Shown here one piece after another: positions 1 through 6,948 of a stretch of 26,834 bases of DNA. Source of the stretch: VBAS01 sp035318985 (GTDB lineage Bacteria; Bacteroidota; Bacteroidia; Chitinophagales; Chitinophagaceae); contig DATHDP010000037.1 of NCBI GenBank assembly GCA_035318985.1, positions 1 through 26,834 on the forward strand, given 5' to 3'. The notes under the pieces are model-generated. The model worked only from the letters and a program-made list of their open reading frames with translations, did not search any database and was not told the origin of the DNA. Within the stretch, counting starts at the first letter, position 1. Each line of letters opens with the position of its first letter. Both the position numbers and the translations under genes were made by a program.

Positions 1-887
1 AAAATATTTTCCGTACAGGTTTATTTGAGAATCCATACCTCGACCCGGAAGTTTCAAAAACCATTGTTGGTAATGCCGAATATATGAAGGCAGGTTATGA
101 TGCGCAGTTGAAATCAATGGTGCTATTGAAGAATAAAAAAATGATCCTGCCATTGCAAAAAAACAAAACTGTGTATGTGCCAAAGAAGTTTACACCTGCG
201 GGAAGAAATTTTCTTGGCATGGAAACACCTGAAAAATTAGATTACCCGGTAAATATGAATATTGTAAAAAAATATTTCAATGTAACCGACAACCCTGATG
301 AAGCTGATTATGCATTGGTGTTTATCAATAGTCCTAACAGTGGTAACGGCTACAATAATGCAGATGTAAAAGCCGGTGGCAATGGTTATTTGCCGATCAG
401 TTTACAATACGGAGAATATACTGCTGCTGACGCAAGAGATCCAAGCATTGCAGGTGGAGATAAATTTGAATCATTTACAAATCGTACTTACAAAGGCAAA
501 TCAGTTAAGGCTATCAACATTACCGATCTTTCAATGGTGACAGAAACCTATGCAAAAATGAAAGGCAAACCTGTTATTGTTTCTGTAAACATGAGCAACC
601 CGATGGTATTCTCAGAATTTGAAAAGATGGCGGATGCAATCGTTGTAAATTTTGGTGTACAAGACCAGGCAATTCTTGATATACTTACCGGTAAAACCGA
701 ACCTTCGGGATTATTGCCTTTGCAAATGCCAGCGAATATGCAAACAGTAGAAAAACAATTTGAAGATGTGCCACATGATATGCAATGCTACAAAGATTCG
801 GAAGGTCATGTCTATGATTTTGGATTCGGACTTAACTGGAAAGGTGTGATAAACGATGCAAGAACTACGAAGTATAAAAAGAAATAA
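1..887 (+). CDS. Glycoside hydrolase family 3, C-terminal part (5' truncated)
   Basis: The reading frame is open from position 3 at the left edge, so only the C-terminal part of the protein is present. The first in-frame Met at 84 is internal, because conserved family sequence (RTGLFENPYLDP) is encoded upstream of it. GH3 enzymes remove beta-linked sugars such as glucose from the non-reducing ends of oligosaccharides, and many in this phylum are secreted. Visible here are the linker after the TIM barrel, the MVLLKN motif that opens the GH3 C-terminal alpha/beta sandwich, and the closing GLLPLQMP and DFGFGLNW motifs. The protein stops shortly after that last motif, so it lacks the fibronectin-III-like domain many GH3 enzymes carry. 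The nucleophile Asp lies in the missing N-terminal domain. The SDR gene starts 17 bp downstream and is probably co-transcribed. Family is secure; substrate is not. Confidence 0.9.
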   Translation, partial: NIFRTGLFENPYLDPEVSKTIVGNAEYMKAGYDAQLKSMVLLKNKKMILPLQKNKTVYVPKKFTPAGRNFLGMETPEKLDYPVNMNIVKKYFNVTDNPDEADYALVFINSPNSGNGYNNADVKAGGNGYLPISLQYGEYTAADARDPSIAGGDKFESFTNRTYKGKSVKAINITDLSMVTETYAKMKGKPVIVSVNMSNPMVFSEFEKMADAIVVNFGVQDQAILDILTGKTEPSGLLPLQMPANMQTVEKQFEDVPHDMQCYKDSEGHVYDFGFGLNWKGVINDARTTKYKKK

Positions 888-904
888 AAACTTATCTTGT
901 TAGA

Positions 905-1672
905 ATGAATAGTGATTCATTCAAAGGACAAGTAGCAATTGTAACCGGCGCCGGGCAGGGCATTGGCTTTGAAATTTGCAGACAACTTGCTTTGCAAGGC
1001 GCTTCAGTTTTATTAAATGACATAGATGAAAAGCTAACTTCTTCAGCAGTAAATAAAATAACTGACGAAGGTGGAAATTGCATCGGCCTGGCGGGAGATG
1101 CTTCCGATATTGACTTCATTAATAAGATGGTGAGCCAGGCTCTAAGCAATTTTGGTAAGCTCACAATTGCTATTGCCAATGCTGGCATTACATTATTTGC
1201 TGATTTTTTTGATTACACTTCTGACTCATTTAATAAAGTGATGCAATTAAATCTTGGTGGTAGTTTTTTTCTTGCACAAGCTGCAGCAAAGCAAATGAAA
1301 CAACAAGAAAGTGGAGGAAGTATTTTATTCATGTCATCAGTTGTTGGTCACCAGGCTCATAAAAATCTAGCGGCTTATGCAATTACAAAAGCCGGCCTGG
1401 AAATGCTGGCAAAAAATTTAGTGATAGAATTATCTCCTTATAATATTAATGTAAATGCAATTGCGCCCGGTGCAACTTTAACTGAAAGAACCTTAGAAGA
1501 TACAGAGTATACAAAAACATGGAGTCGTATTACTCCTTTGGGGAAGCCTGCAACTACAAATGATATTGCGAACGCAGCATTATTCCTTGTTTCACCCAAT
1601 TCAAGACATATTACAGGACAGAGTTTAATAATTGATGGAGGCTGGACATCGGTGAGTCCTTCGCCTTATTAA
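905..1672 (+). CDS. Short-chain dehydrogenase/reductase (classical SDR)
   Basis: A 255-residue NAD(P)-dependent oxidoreductase of the classical SDR family, the normal length for the family. Seen in the sequence: nucleotide-binding TGAGQGIG at residues 14-21, NAG at 92-94, and the catalytic tetrad Asn116, Ser145, Tyr158 and Lys162 (YAITK). The C-terminal IDGGWT motif is also present. An Asp at residue 39, near the end of the second strand, suggests NAD(H) rather than NADP(H). The protein resembles 3-oxoacyl-ACP reductase and sugar or polyol dehydrogenases, and sequence alone does not fix the substrate. It follows the GH3 gene by 17 bp on the same strand, which makes a sugar or sugar-derived alcohol plausible (inference). 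Start chosen at 905 because the Rossmann motif falls at the usual distance from it. The gene converges on the dipeptidase operon. Confidence 0.9.
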   Translation: MNSDSFKGQVAIVTGAGQGIGFEICRQLALQGASVLLNDIDEKLTSSAVNKITDEGGNCIGLAGDASDIDFINKMVSQALSNFGKLTIAIANAGITLFADFFDYTSDSFNKVMQLNLGGSFFLAQAAAKQMKQQESGGSILFMSSVVGHQAHKNLAAYAITKAGLEMLAKNLVIELSPYNINVNAIAPGATLTERTLEDTEYTKTWSRITPLGKPATTNDIANAALFLVSPNSRHITGQSLIIDGGWTSVSPSPY

Positions 1673-1691
1673 GAGTCACTGAAAAGAAAAT

Positions 1692-1763
1692 CACGCAACG
1701 GCACAACGGCGCAAAGAATACTTAATTAACTTTCAATCGTTGCGCCTCTGCGCCTTTGCGTGG
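1692..1763. repeat. Imperfect inverted repeat between convergent genes
   Basis: Two 25-base arms, at 1692-1716 and about 1739-1763, are reverse complements with 5 mismatches and a 21-base spacer. The arms read cacgcaacggcacaacgg... and, on the other strand, cacgcaaaggcgcagagg.... The structure sits between the convergent SDR and dipeptidase genes. It could act as a bidirectional transcription end, although neither side has a clean T-tract. Internal near-repetition (ggcgcaa, ggcacaa) suggests a dispersed repeat family rather than a simple terminator. Confidence 0.6.
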
Positions 1764-1774
1764 ATCTATAATTT

Positions 1775-2848
1775 TTATTTGCTCCAGGCTTTTCTCAAGA
1801 AATTGATCCAGTTCTTGTTCATGATATTTTCTACATCAGTAGTTGAATATCCTCGTTTGATAAGCAATGAAGGAATAGTTTGGAGATCAGCAATTGTTTC
1901 TACATCATACGGACATTGTTCTCTGCCATAGCCACCATCTAGATCGGAACCGATACCAACGTGAAGAGTATTGCCAGCGATCTGGCAGATATGATCAATA
2001 TGATCTATTATTTTTTCAATATTGCAATTCATTTCTTTTGACGTTGACTTTTTTCTCACCCATCCCGGAACGATCATCCATGCATCGAAAGCTGCGCCGA
2101 TCACCGCTCCTCTTTCGATCAATACTTTTATCATATCATCACTGAACTGGCGATTATGATCTACTAATGCCCTGCAGAGATTATGACTGGCCCAAACATG
2201 GCCATGAAAATTATCCATCGCCTGCCAGAATGCATCATCACAAAGATGCGTTGCATCTAAAATGATATTGAGCTCTTCCATTTTTTTGAGCAACGCTAAA
2301 CCATCCTGATTCATTTCACCTGTAGCATCAGTACCATTAGCATATCGGCCGAGTCCATAATGTGCAGGCCCAATAGCTCTTAATCCATATTCATAAGCTC
2401 TTTCTAAATGCTGAACAGTTATTAATGAATCGGCACCTTCCAAACTTAAAATATAACCAATGGGCTTTTGTTCATGTGGTCCATCATCCTTCCAAACATC
2501 GAGATGAATATTTAAAGAACGCAGATCTTTTATTTGAACCATCTCTCCCTCTTCTTCCATTGCCTTGTACCATGCCAGCTGTGCTTGTGTTGCTGCCCAT
2601 GCTTGTTCAGGTGAGTGCCAGCCAGGCAATGGATTTTCTGGCGAAACATATCTGGCGATCTGTGTTGCTACAACCAAACCAATATTTCCCTTTTTTAATT
2701 CAGGTAAAGAAACAGTAGCATTGCCACGACCGGGCTTATCATTTAAACCTTTTTCTCTTGAATTAATATCCTGGATTAGTTGTTGCAGATCACGGTTCCA
2801 TTCGATAGCATTCCAGGCAAGATCAATATGGGCATCGACTATGAACAT
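1775..2848 (-). CDS. Membrane dipeptidase-type (M19) peptidase
   Basis: A 357-residue M19 (renal dipeptidase family) binuclear zinc hydrolase that cleaves dipeptides. Family members often accept a C-terminal D-amino acid. The zinc-ligand pattern of the family is complete: His7 and Asp9 (DAHIDL), Glu137 (SLEGAD), His201 (DATHL) and His222 (ASHN). The catalytic Asp302 is in GSDLDGG. No signal peptide is visible, because the metal-binding HxD starts at residue 7, so the enzyme is probably cytoplasmic. It is the last gene of a probable ridA/PLP-enzyme/dipeptidase operon, 96 bp after its neighbour. It may supply free amino acids, perhaps D-amino acids, to the upstream PLP enzyme (inference). Family assignment is strong. 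Confidence 0.93.
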   Translation of the reverse strand: MFIVDAHIDLAWNAIEWNRDLQQLIQDINSREKGLNDKPGRGNATVSLPELKKGNIGLVVATQIARYVSPENPLPGWHSPEQAWAATQAQLAWYKAMEEEGEMVQIKDLRSLNIHLDVWKDDGPHEQKPIGYILSLEGADSLITVQHLERAYEYGLRAIGPAHYGLGRYANGTDATGEMNQDGLALLKKMEELNIILDATHLCDDAFWQAMDNFHGHVWASHNLCRALVDHNRQFSDDMIKVLIERGAVIGAAFDAWMIVPGWVRKKSTSKEMNCNIEKIIDHIDHICQIAGNTLHVGIGSDLDGGYGREQCPYDVETIADLQTIPSLLIKRGYSTTDVENIMNKNWINFLRKAWSK

Positions 2849-2852
2849 AGCG

Positions 2853-2953
2853 GGTTTATAGTTTAAAGTTTGTGATTTGTAGTCTTTAAATTGAAAGAAC
2901 TTTATAATAAGTGTTATTCAAAACCACAAACTATAAACTAAAGACTACAAACT
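2853..2953. repeat. Permuted inverted repeat between PLP enzyme and dipeptidase genes
   Basis: Two AT-rich arms, about 2853-2888 and 2920-2953, share blocks in inverted orientation: gtttatagttt against aaactataaac, and tttgtagtcttta against taaagactacaaa. The block order is circularly permuted between the arms, as expected for tandemly iterated dispersed repeats rather than a single hairpin. The downstream arm supplies the last codons (encoding ISL) and the TAG stop of the PLP enzyme gene. Confidence 0.55.
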
Positions 2954-4042
2954 AATTTTCCGGTCTCTCGAAACAGTCTTCCACTCTCCTGTCACTTTTC
3001 CATTCTCAATTGTATAAACTCTTTCATATAAAGCGACGGTTGGACAAACATGATATGGTAAACCGTAAAAGACATCTCCTACTTTATAAGAATGATGTTC
3101 GTTCGTTTCTAATACAAGGTGTTCTTCACTTTGTCCAACAGGTTTTAATCCTTCTGCATTTAAAAAGAAAACTCTTCTTGTGATCTCATTTTCCGCAGAA
3201 ACCGATTTATGACCAAGATCTGTACAAATTTTATTGGGTGAAGGCAAAGAAATAATTCTTGTTATTAAAACTATAGCAGGTAAAAACTTTTGCTCAGGGC
3301 AAAGATCACTATAACCTTTATCCCAATAAACAAATGTCCCGGGACTGCATTCGATATCTTTTCTTTTACAATGAACTGAGAACGCCGGTGAACCACCCAT
3401 AATGATAGTTGGAAGTTTTAGTTTTTCATTCAGTTTCTCTACCAAAGCAAAAGCTTCATCGCACTTTTTCTTTTTTGTTTCAAAATCAACATCACGGATA
3501 TGACCGTCGTAGGCATGAAGTCCGACAACTATAATTCCTTTTAGTGTTTTGCAATGATCGAATAAAGCAATCGCATTTTCATCGGGAGAAATTCCTGTTC
3601 GATTCATACCAACATTCAGATCAAAATAAACTGGAACTGTAATATTTTCAGCACTAAATGCTAAAGCTTGTTCAGTAGCCGCAGCAATATTATCTGTAAG
3701 ACAAGAAAATTTAGTGGAGGGATATTTTTTTATAAGTGAAATGAACCGATTCAATTTCGGTCCAAGAGGTTGATAAGCCAGCAAAACATCGGGTGCATTG
3801 CATTGAGCAAGCATTTCTGCTTCGGCAATAGTTGCACATTTGAATTTTGTAATGCCAGCCCCCAACATCAGTTTAGCAACATCGGGTGATTTGTTTGTTT
3901 TAATATGCGGTCGCAAACGACTTACGTCACCGATCATATCAATGGCCAATTGAATATTGTGTTTCACCCTTTCAGGAAAAACAACCAGTACCGGAGAATC
4001 CAGTTCTTTTATATTTTTTATTTCAAACCAGCTTTCTGACAT
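2945..4042 (-). CDS. D-threonine aldolase-like PLP-dependent enzyme (alanine racemase fold)
   Basis: A 365-residue fold-type III PLP enzyme. The N-terminal alanine-racemase barrel carries the PLP lysine at residue 48 in RPHIKTNK, the family signature of D-threonine aldolases and D-serine dehydratases. The C-terminal domain has DLGHKSVSAE near 275-284 and a YHVCPT motif at 330-335, where His331 and Cys333 match the divalent metal site of this family. Likely activity is retro-aldol cleavage of D-threonine or another beta-hydroxy-D-amino acid to glycine and an aldehyde, or dehydration of such a substrate; the sequence does not separate these. RidA lies only 2 bp upstream, and RidA proteins hydrolyse enamine/imine intermediates such as those released by PLP dehydratases, which favours a dehydratase-like product. 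The last three codons and the stop lie in a repeat. Confidence 0.85.
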   Translation of the reverse strand: MSESWFEIKNIKELDSPVLVVFPERVKHNIQLAIDMIGDVSRLRPHIKTNKSPDVAKLMLGAGITKFKCATIAEAEMLAQCNAPDVLLAYQPLGPKLNRFISLIKKYPSTKFSCLTDNIAAATEQALAFSAENITVPVYFDLNVGMNRTGISPDENAIALFDHCKTLKGIIVVGLHAYDGHIRDVDFETKKKKCDEAFALVEKLNEKLKLPTIIMGGSPAFSVHCKRKDIECSPGTFVYWDKGYSDLCPEQKFLPAIVLITRIISLPSPNKICTDLGHKSVSAENEITRRVFFLNAEGLKPVGQSEEHLVLETNEHHSYKVGDVFYGLPYHVCPTVALYERVYTIENGKVTGEWKTVSRDRKISL

Positions 4043-4044
4043 AT

Positions 4045-4515
4045 TTAATAAATTTCAAACATTGCTTCAACTTCCACGGCAACATTTCCCGGTAATGAAC
4101 CCATGCCTACTGCGCTGCGGACCCCTTTGCCATTATCTTCACCCCATAATTCTACAAACAACTCGCTGCAACCATTGATAACGATTGGATGCTTTTCATA
4201 ATCAGGAGTCGCATTTACCATTCCCAGAACTTTCATTACTCTTTTAATTTTTTGCAGATCACCTAGCTCGGCTTTCAAAGAAGAAAGTATTGCAAGACCG
4301 CATTGCCTGGCTGCGACTTTTCCTTGCTCTTCATTCAGATCTTTTCCCAATTTCCCTGTTATTGAGCTTCCATCAGTGTTTACAGAAATATGGCCGGAAA
4401 CATAGAGATTCTTCCCATCAATAAGACAGCGTTTATAGATGCCCTTGGAAGCAGGAAGAGTGGGTAGTTCGTAACCAAGTTCCTTTAGCTTTTCTTCTAT
4501 TGATTTATTTGACAT
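4045..4515 (-). CDS. RidA/YjgF-family protein (long bacterial subgroup)
   Basis: A 156-residue member of the RidA (YjgF/YER057c/UK114) family, longer than the roughly 128-residue E. coli RidA and matching the subgroup with an N-terminal extension (KLKELGYELP). Seen are GNLYVSGH-like sequence near 35-42, AARQCGLAILSSLKAELGDL around 68-87, VINGCSELFVELWG, and RSAVGMGSLPGNVAVEVEA, with Arg133 at the position of the substrate carboxylate-binding arginine. RidA proteins hydrolyse reactive enamines and imines made by PLP enzymes, protecting other PLP enzymes. It is the first gene of the probable operon and ends 2 bp before the PLP enzyme, so the pair is likely translationally coupled. Whether this subgroup deaminates imines in vivo is less certain than for E. 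coli RidA. Confidence 0.9.
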   Translation of the reverse strand: MSNKSIEEKLKELGYELPTLPASKGIYKRCLIDGKNLYVSGHISVNTDGSSITGKLGKDLNEEQGKVAARQCGLAILSSLKAELGDLQKIKRVMKVLGMVNATPDYEKHPIVINGCSELFVELWGEDNGKGVRSAVGMGSLPGNVAVEVEAMFEIY

Positions 4516-4534
4516 AAACAGTCTTTAATTTTTC

Positions 4535-4563
4535 TCAATGTAAATAAAATCTGTTAATCGCAA
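4535..4563 (-). promoter_or_regulatory. Possible promoter of the ridA operon
   Basis: On the minus strand a TTG (4561-4563) is followed after 18 bases by TACATTGA (4535-4542), close to the Bacteroidota -33 TTG / -7 TAnnTTTG pattern but shifted by one base at the end. It lies 20 bases upstream of the ridA start. Weak match, so only a candidate. Confidence 0.3.
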
Positions 4564-4567
4564 TGGT

Positions 4568-4598
4568 TTGGGCAATGGTCTTTAATCCGGTATTTTTG
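4568..4598 (+). promoter_or_regulatory. Candidate Bacteroidota-type promoter for metG
   Basis: TTG at 4568-4570 and TATTTTTG at 4591-4598 match the Bacteroidota sigma-A consensus (TTG, then TAnnTTTG) with a 20-base spacer. It would give an untranslated leader of about 155 bases before the preferred metG start at 4762. That leader contains a dispersed repeat at 4686-4714. Confidence 0.5.
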
Positions 4599-4685
4599 CA
4601 GACCTTGGTTGTTTCCTCTCTTTGATGAATAGCCCTTCGCTAAGTTCAGGGTGACAAAGTAGAAGTGGTGAATAGTGAACTGAAC

Positions 4686-4714
4686 GTACAAGAGTGCGAC
4701 GCAACGGAAGATGA
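4686..4714 (+). repeat. 29-bp dispersed repeat, copy 1
   Basis: The 29 bases starting gtacaagagtgcgacg at 4686 recur at 18032-18060 with one mismatch (g/a). Part of the element, tgcgacgcaac plus the next five bases, also occurs inverted near 21808-21823. This copy sits in the metG leader, and its terminal gaagatga supplies an in-frame ATG at 4711 that could be mistaken for the metG start. Confidence 0.8.
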
Positions 4715-4761
4715 GCAGAGAACAGGAAGTTCATGACATAAAAATTTACCGAGCAAAGAAG

Positions 4762-6861
4762 ATGACTGATTATAAAAGAATACTAGTTACGGCAGCATTA
4801 CCTTATGCAAACGGGCCAGTACATATCGGGCACATGGCCGGCGTGTATGTACCTGCAGATATTTATGTTCGTTATCAACGGGCAAGGAAACGGGATATAA
4901 AATTTGTTTGCGGTAGTGATGAGCATGGTGTGCCCATTACCATCCGTGCAATGAAAGAAGGTGTGACGCCACAACAGATAGTTGATAAATACCATGCCCA
5001 GATAAAAGAAAGTTTTGAGCAGATGGGAATTTCATTTGATATCTATTCACGTACTTCCAATAAAGTGCATCACGAAACAGCTTCAGCATTTTTTAAAAAG
5101 TTGTATGATGACGGTTTGTTTGAGGAAAAAGAAACGGAACAGTATTATGATGAAAAAACAAAAACGTTTTTAGCCGATCGTTATATAATTGGTACTTGTC
5201 CTGTTTGTGCAAACCCAAATGCATATGGTGATCAGTGTGAGAAATGCGGTTCGTCTTTAAGTCCTGAACAATTGATTAATCCCCGAAGTGCGTTGAGTGA
5301 TGCCGTGCCGGTAAAAAAGAAAACAAAGCATTGGTATTTCCCATTGCAGGATTATGAGGCATGGTTACAAGAGTGGATCATTGAAGGACATAAAGAATGG
5401 AAGAATAATGTGTATGGTCAATGCAAAAGCTGGTTGGATAAAGGTTTGCAGTCAAGAGCTATGACAAGAGACAGCAATTGGGGAATTAAAGTTCCGCTGC
5501 CTGATGCCGAAGGAAAAGTATTGTATGTGTGGTTTGATGCGCCGATCGGTTATATATCTGCTACAAAAGAATTGACTGATAAATGGGCCGATTACTGGTG
5601 CAAAGATGATACAAAGCTTGTTCATTTTATTGGCAAGGATAATATCGTTTTTCATTGTATCATTTTCCCGGCTATGTTAAAGGCGCATGGAAATTTTGTT
5701 TTGCCTGATAATGTTCCTGCCAATGAATTTTTAAATATTGAAGGTGATAAAGTAAGTACGAGTCGTAACTGGGCGGTGTGGGTGCCTGACTATGTGAAAG
5801 ATTTTCCGGGTTGTGAAGATGTACTACGTTATGTTTTATGTGCCAATGCGCCGGAGACAAAAGACAATGATTTTACATGGAAGGATTTCCAGGACAGAAA
5901 TAATAATGAACTGGCTTCTATCTTCGGAAATTTTGTTAACCGCACCTGGGTATTGATGCATAAGCTTTGCAACAGCAAAGTACCGAAACTTCATGAAGAT
6001 ATTTTAGATGAGGAAGACCGGTGGATCATGAAAGAAATTGAAAGTTCAAAGCTGAAGGTCGAGAGCCTAATTGAAGAATATAAGTTTCGTGATGCATTGT
6101 TTGAAGTGATCGATCTGTCAAGAAAGGGAAATCAATACATGCAGAAGAAAGAGCCGTGGATAAAAGCTAAGAAGACCACGGACGATGGACTACAGTCCAT
6201 AGGAGCTCAAAAGGAAATTGATAATTGTTTACATCTTTGTTTACAGTTAACAGCAAACCTTGCCATTCTTATTAATCCATTTTTACCAACCACGACAAAG
6301 AAAATGCTGTACATGATGAAAGTCGTAGATAAAATGCTGGATTGGGAAAATGCAGGCAAACTAAAATTGTTGAGCGTCGGTTATTCATTAAGGGCTCCTG
6401 AAATATTATTCAGGAAAATAGAAGATGAAGAGATTAAAGCACAAATAGAAAAATTAAAATCAGGTTTAATAAAAAAAGATGAACCAAAAATGGAAGAATC
6501 AAAACCAGTAAGCGAAAAACAAGAAACGAAGAAATCAGAAATAGTATACGATGATTTTGCCAAATTAAATCTTCGTGTTGGTACCGTCACTAATTGTGAA
6601 AAAGTAGAAAAAGCAGATAAGCTTTTAAAATTAACAATTGACCTCGGCACAGAAACGAGGACGATTGTAAGTGGGATTGCCCTCCATTATAAGGCTGAAG
6701 AAATGGTTGGCAAGCAAGTTGTAGTAGTAGTTAATCTTGCGCCAAGGAAAATGAAAGGAATTGAGAGCCAGGGAATGATCTTAACAGCAGAAGATAGGGA
6801 TGGAAAACTTCGTTTATTGAAGCCTGAGGAGCCAGTTAATCCCGGTTCTTCAGTAAGCTAG
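4762..6861 (+). CDS. metG: Methionyl-tRNA synthetase with C-terminal tRNA-binding domain
   Basis: Charges tRNA-Met with methionine in the cytoplasm. From the start at 4762 the protein has 699 residues: a class I catalytic core with HIGH at 21-24, a zinc knuckle with Cys146, Cys149, Cys159 and Cys162, and KVSTS at 330-334 in place of KMSKS, a common variant in this family. The anticodon-binding helical domain follows, then a charged Lys/Glu linker, and an OB-fold tRNA-binding (dimerisation) domain from about 596 to the end. An upstream in-frame ATG at 4711 would add 17 residues. I rejected it because it lies inside a dispersed repeat and the extension is unlike the family N-terminus, which begins just before RILVTAALPYANG. 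A short insert after EPWIKAKK may be repeat-derived. A hairpin terminator follows the stop. Confidence 0.97.
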   Translation: MTDYKRILVTAALPYANGPVHIGHMAGVYVPADIYVRYQRARKRDIKFVCGSDEHGVPITIRAMKEGVTPQQIVDKYHAQIKESFEQMGISFDIYSRTSNKVHHETASAFFKKLYDDGLFEEKETEQYYDEKTKTFLADRYIIGTCPVCANPNAYGDQCEKCGSSLSPEQLINPRSALSDAVPVKKKTKHWYFPLQDYEAWLQEWIIEGHKEWKNNVYGQCKSWLDKGLQSRAMTRDSNWGIKVPLPDAEGKVLYVWFDAPIGYISATKELTDKWADYWCKDDTKLVHFIGKDNIVFHCIIFPAMLKAHGNFVLPDNVPANEFLNIEGDKVSTSRNWAVWVPDYVKDFPGCEDVLRYVLCANAPETKDNDFTWKDFQDRNNNELASIFGNFVNRTWVLMHKLCNSKVPKLHEDILDEEDRWIMKEIESSKLKVESLIEEYKFRDALFEVIDLSRKGNQYMQKKEPWIKAKKTTDDGLQSIGAQKEIDNCLHLCLQLTANLAILINPFLPTTTKKMLYMMKVVDKMLDWENAGKLKLLSVGYSLRAPEILFRKIEDEEIKAQIEKLKSGLIKKDEPKMEESKPVSEKQETKKSEIVYDDFAKLNLRVGTVTNCEKVEKADKLLKLTIDLGTETRTIVSGIALHYKAEEMVGKQVVVVVNLAPRKMKGIESQGMILTAEDRDGKLRLLKPEEPVNPGSSVS

Positions 6862-6864
6862 AAC

Positions 6865-6903
6865 TAATGAAGCCATCGCCAGCGGCAGATGGCTTTTTCA
6901 TTA
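6865..6903 (+). terminator. Rho-independent terminator after metG
   Basis: The stem agccatc (6871-6877) pairs with gatggct (6888-6894), the gcc/ggc bases extend it inside the loop, and taatga/tcatta pair further out. A run of T follows the inner stem (6893-6897). It starts 4 bases after the metG stop codon, so the large downstream gene probably has its own promoter. Confidence 0.8.
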
Positions 6904-6948
6904 GCGCAAATTTGAGTAATTTGATAACTTATTAACCCCATCTATTGA

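Noticed and set aside
84..887. GH3 protein starting at Met 84
   Set aside because: Conserved GH3 sequence is encoded upstream to the window edge, so this Met is internal to a truncated gene.
4711..4761. Upstream in-frame ATG adding 17 residues to MetRS
   Set aside because: The ATG lies inside a dispersed repeat, and the extra residues do not resemble MetRS N-termini; the family start fits ATG 4762.
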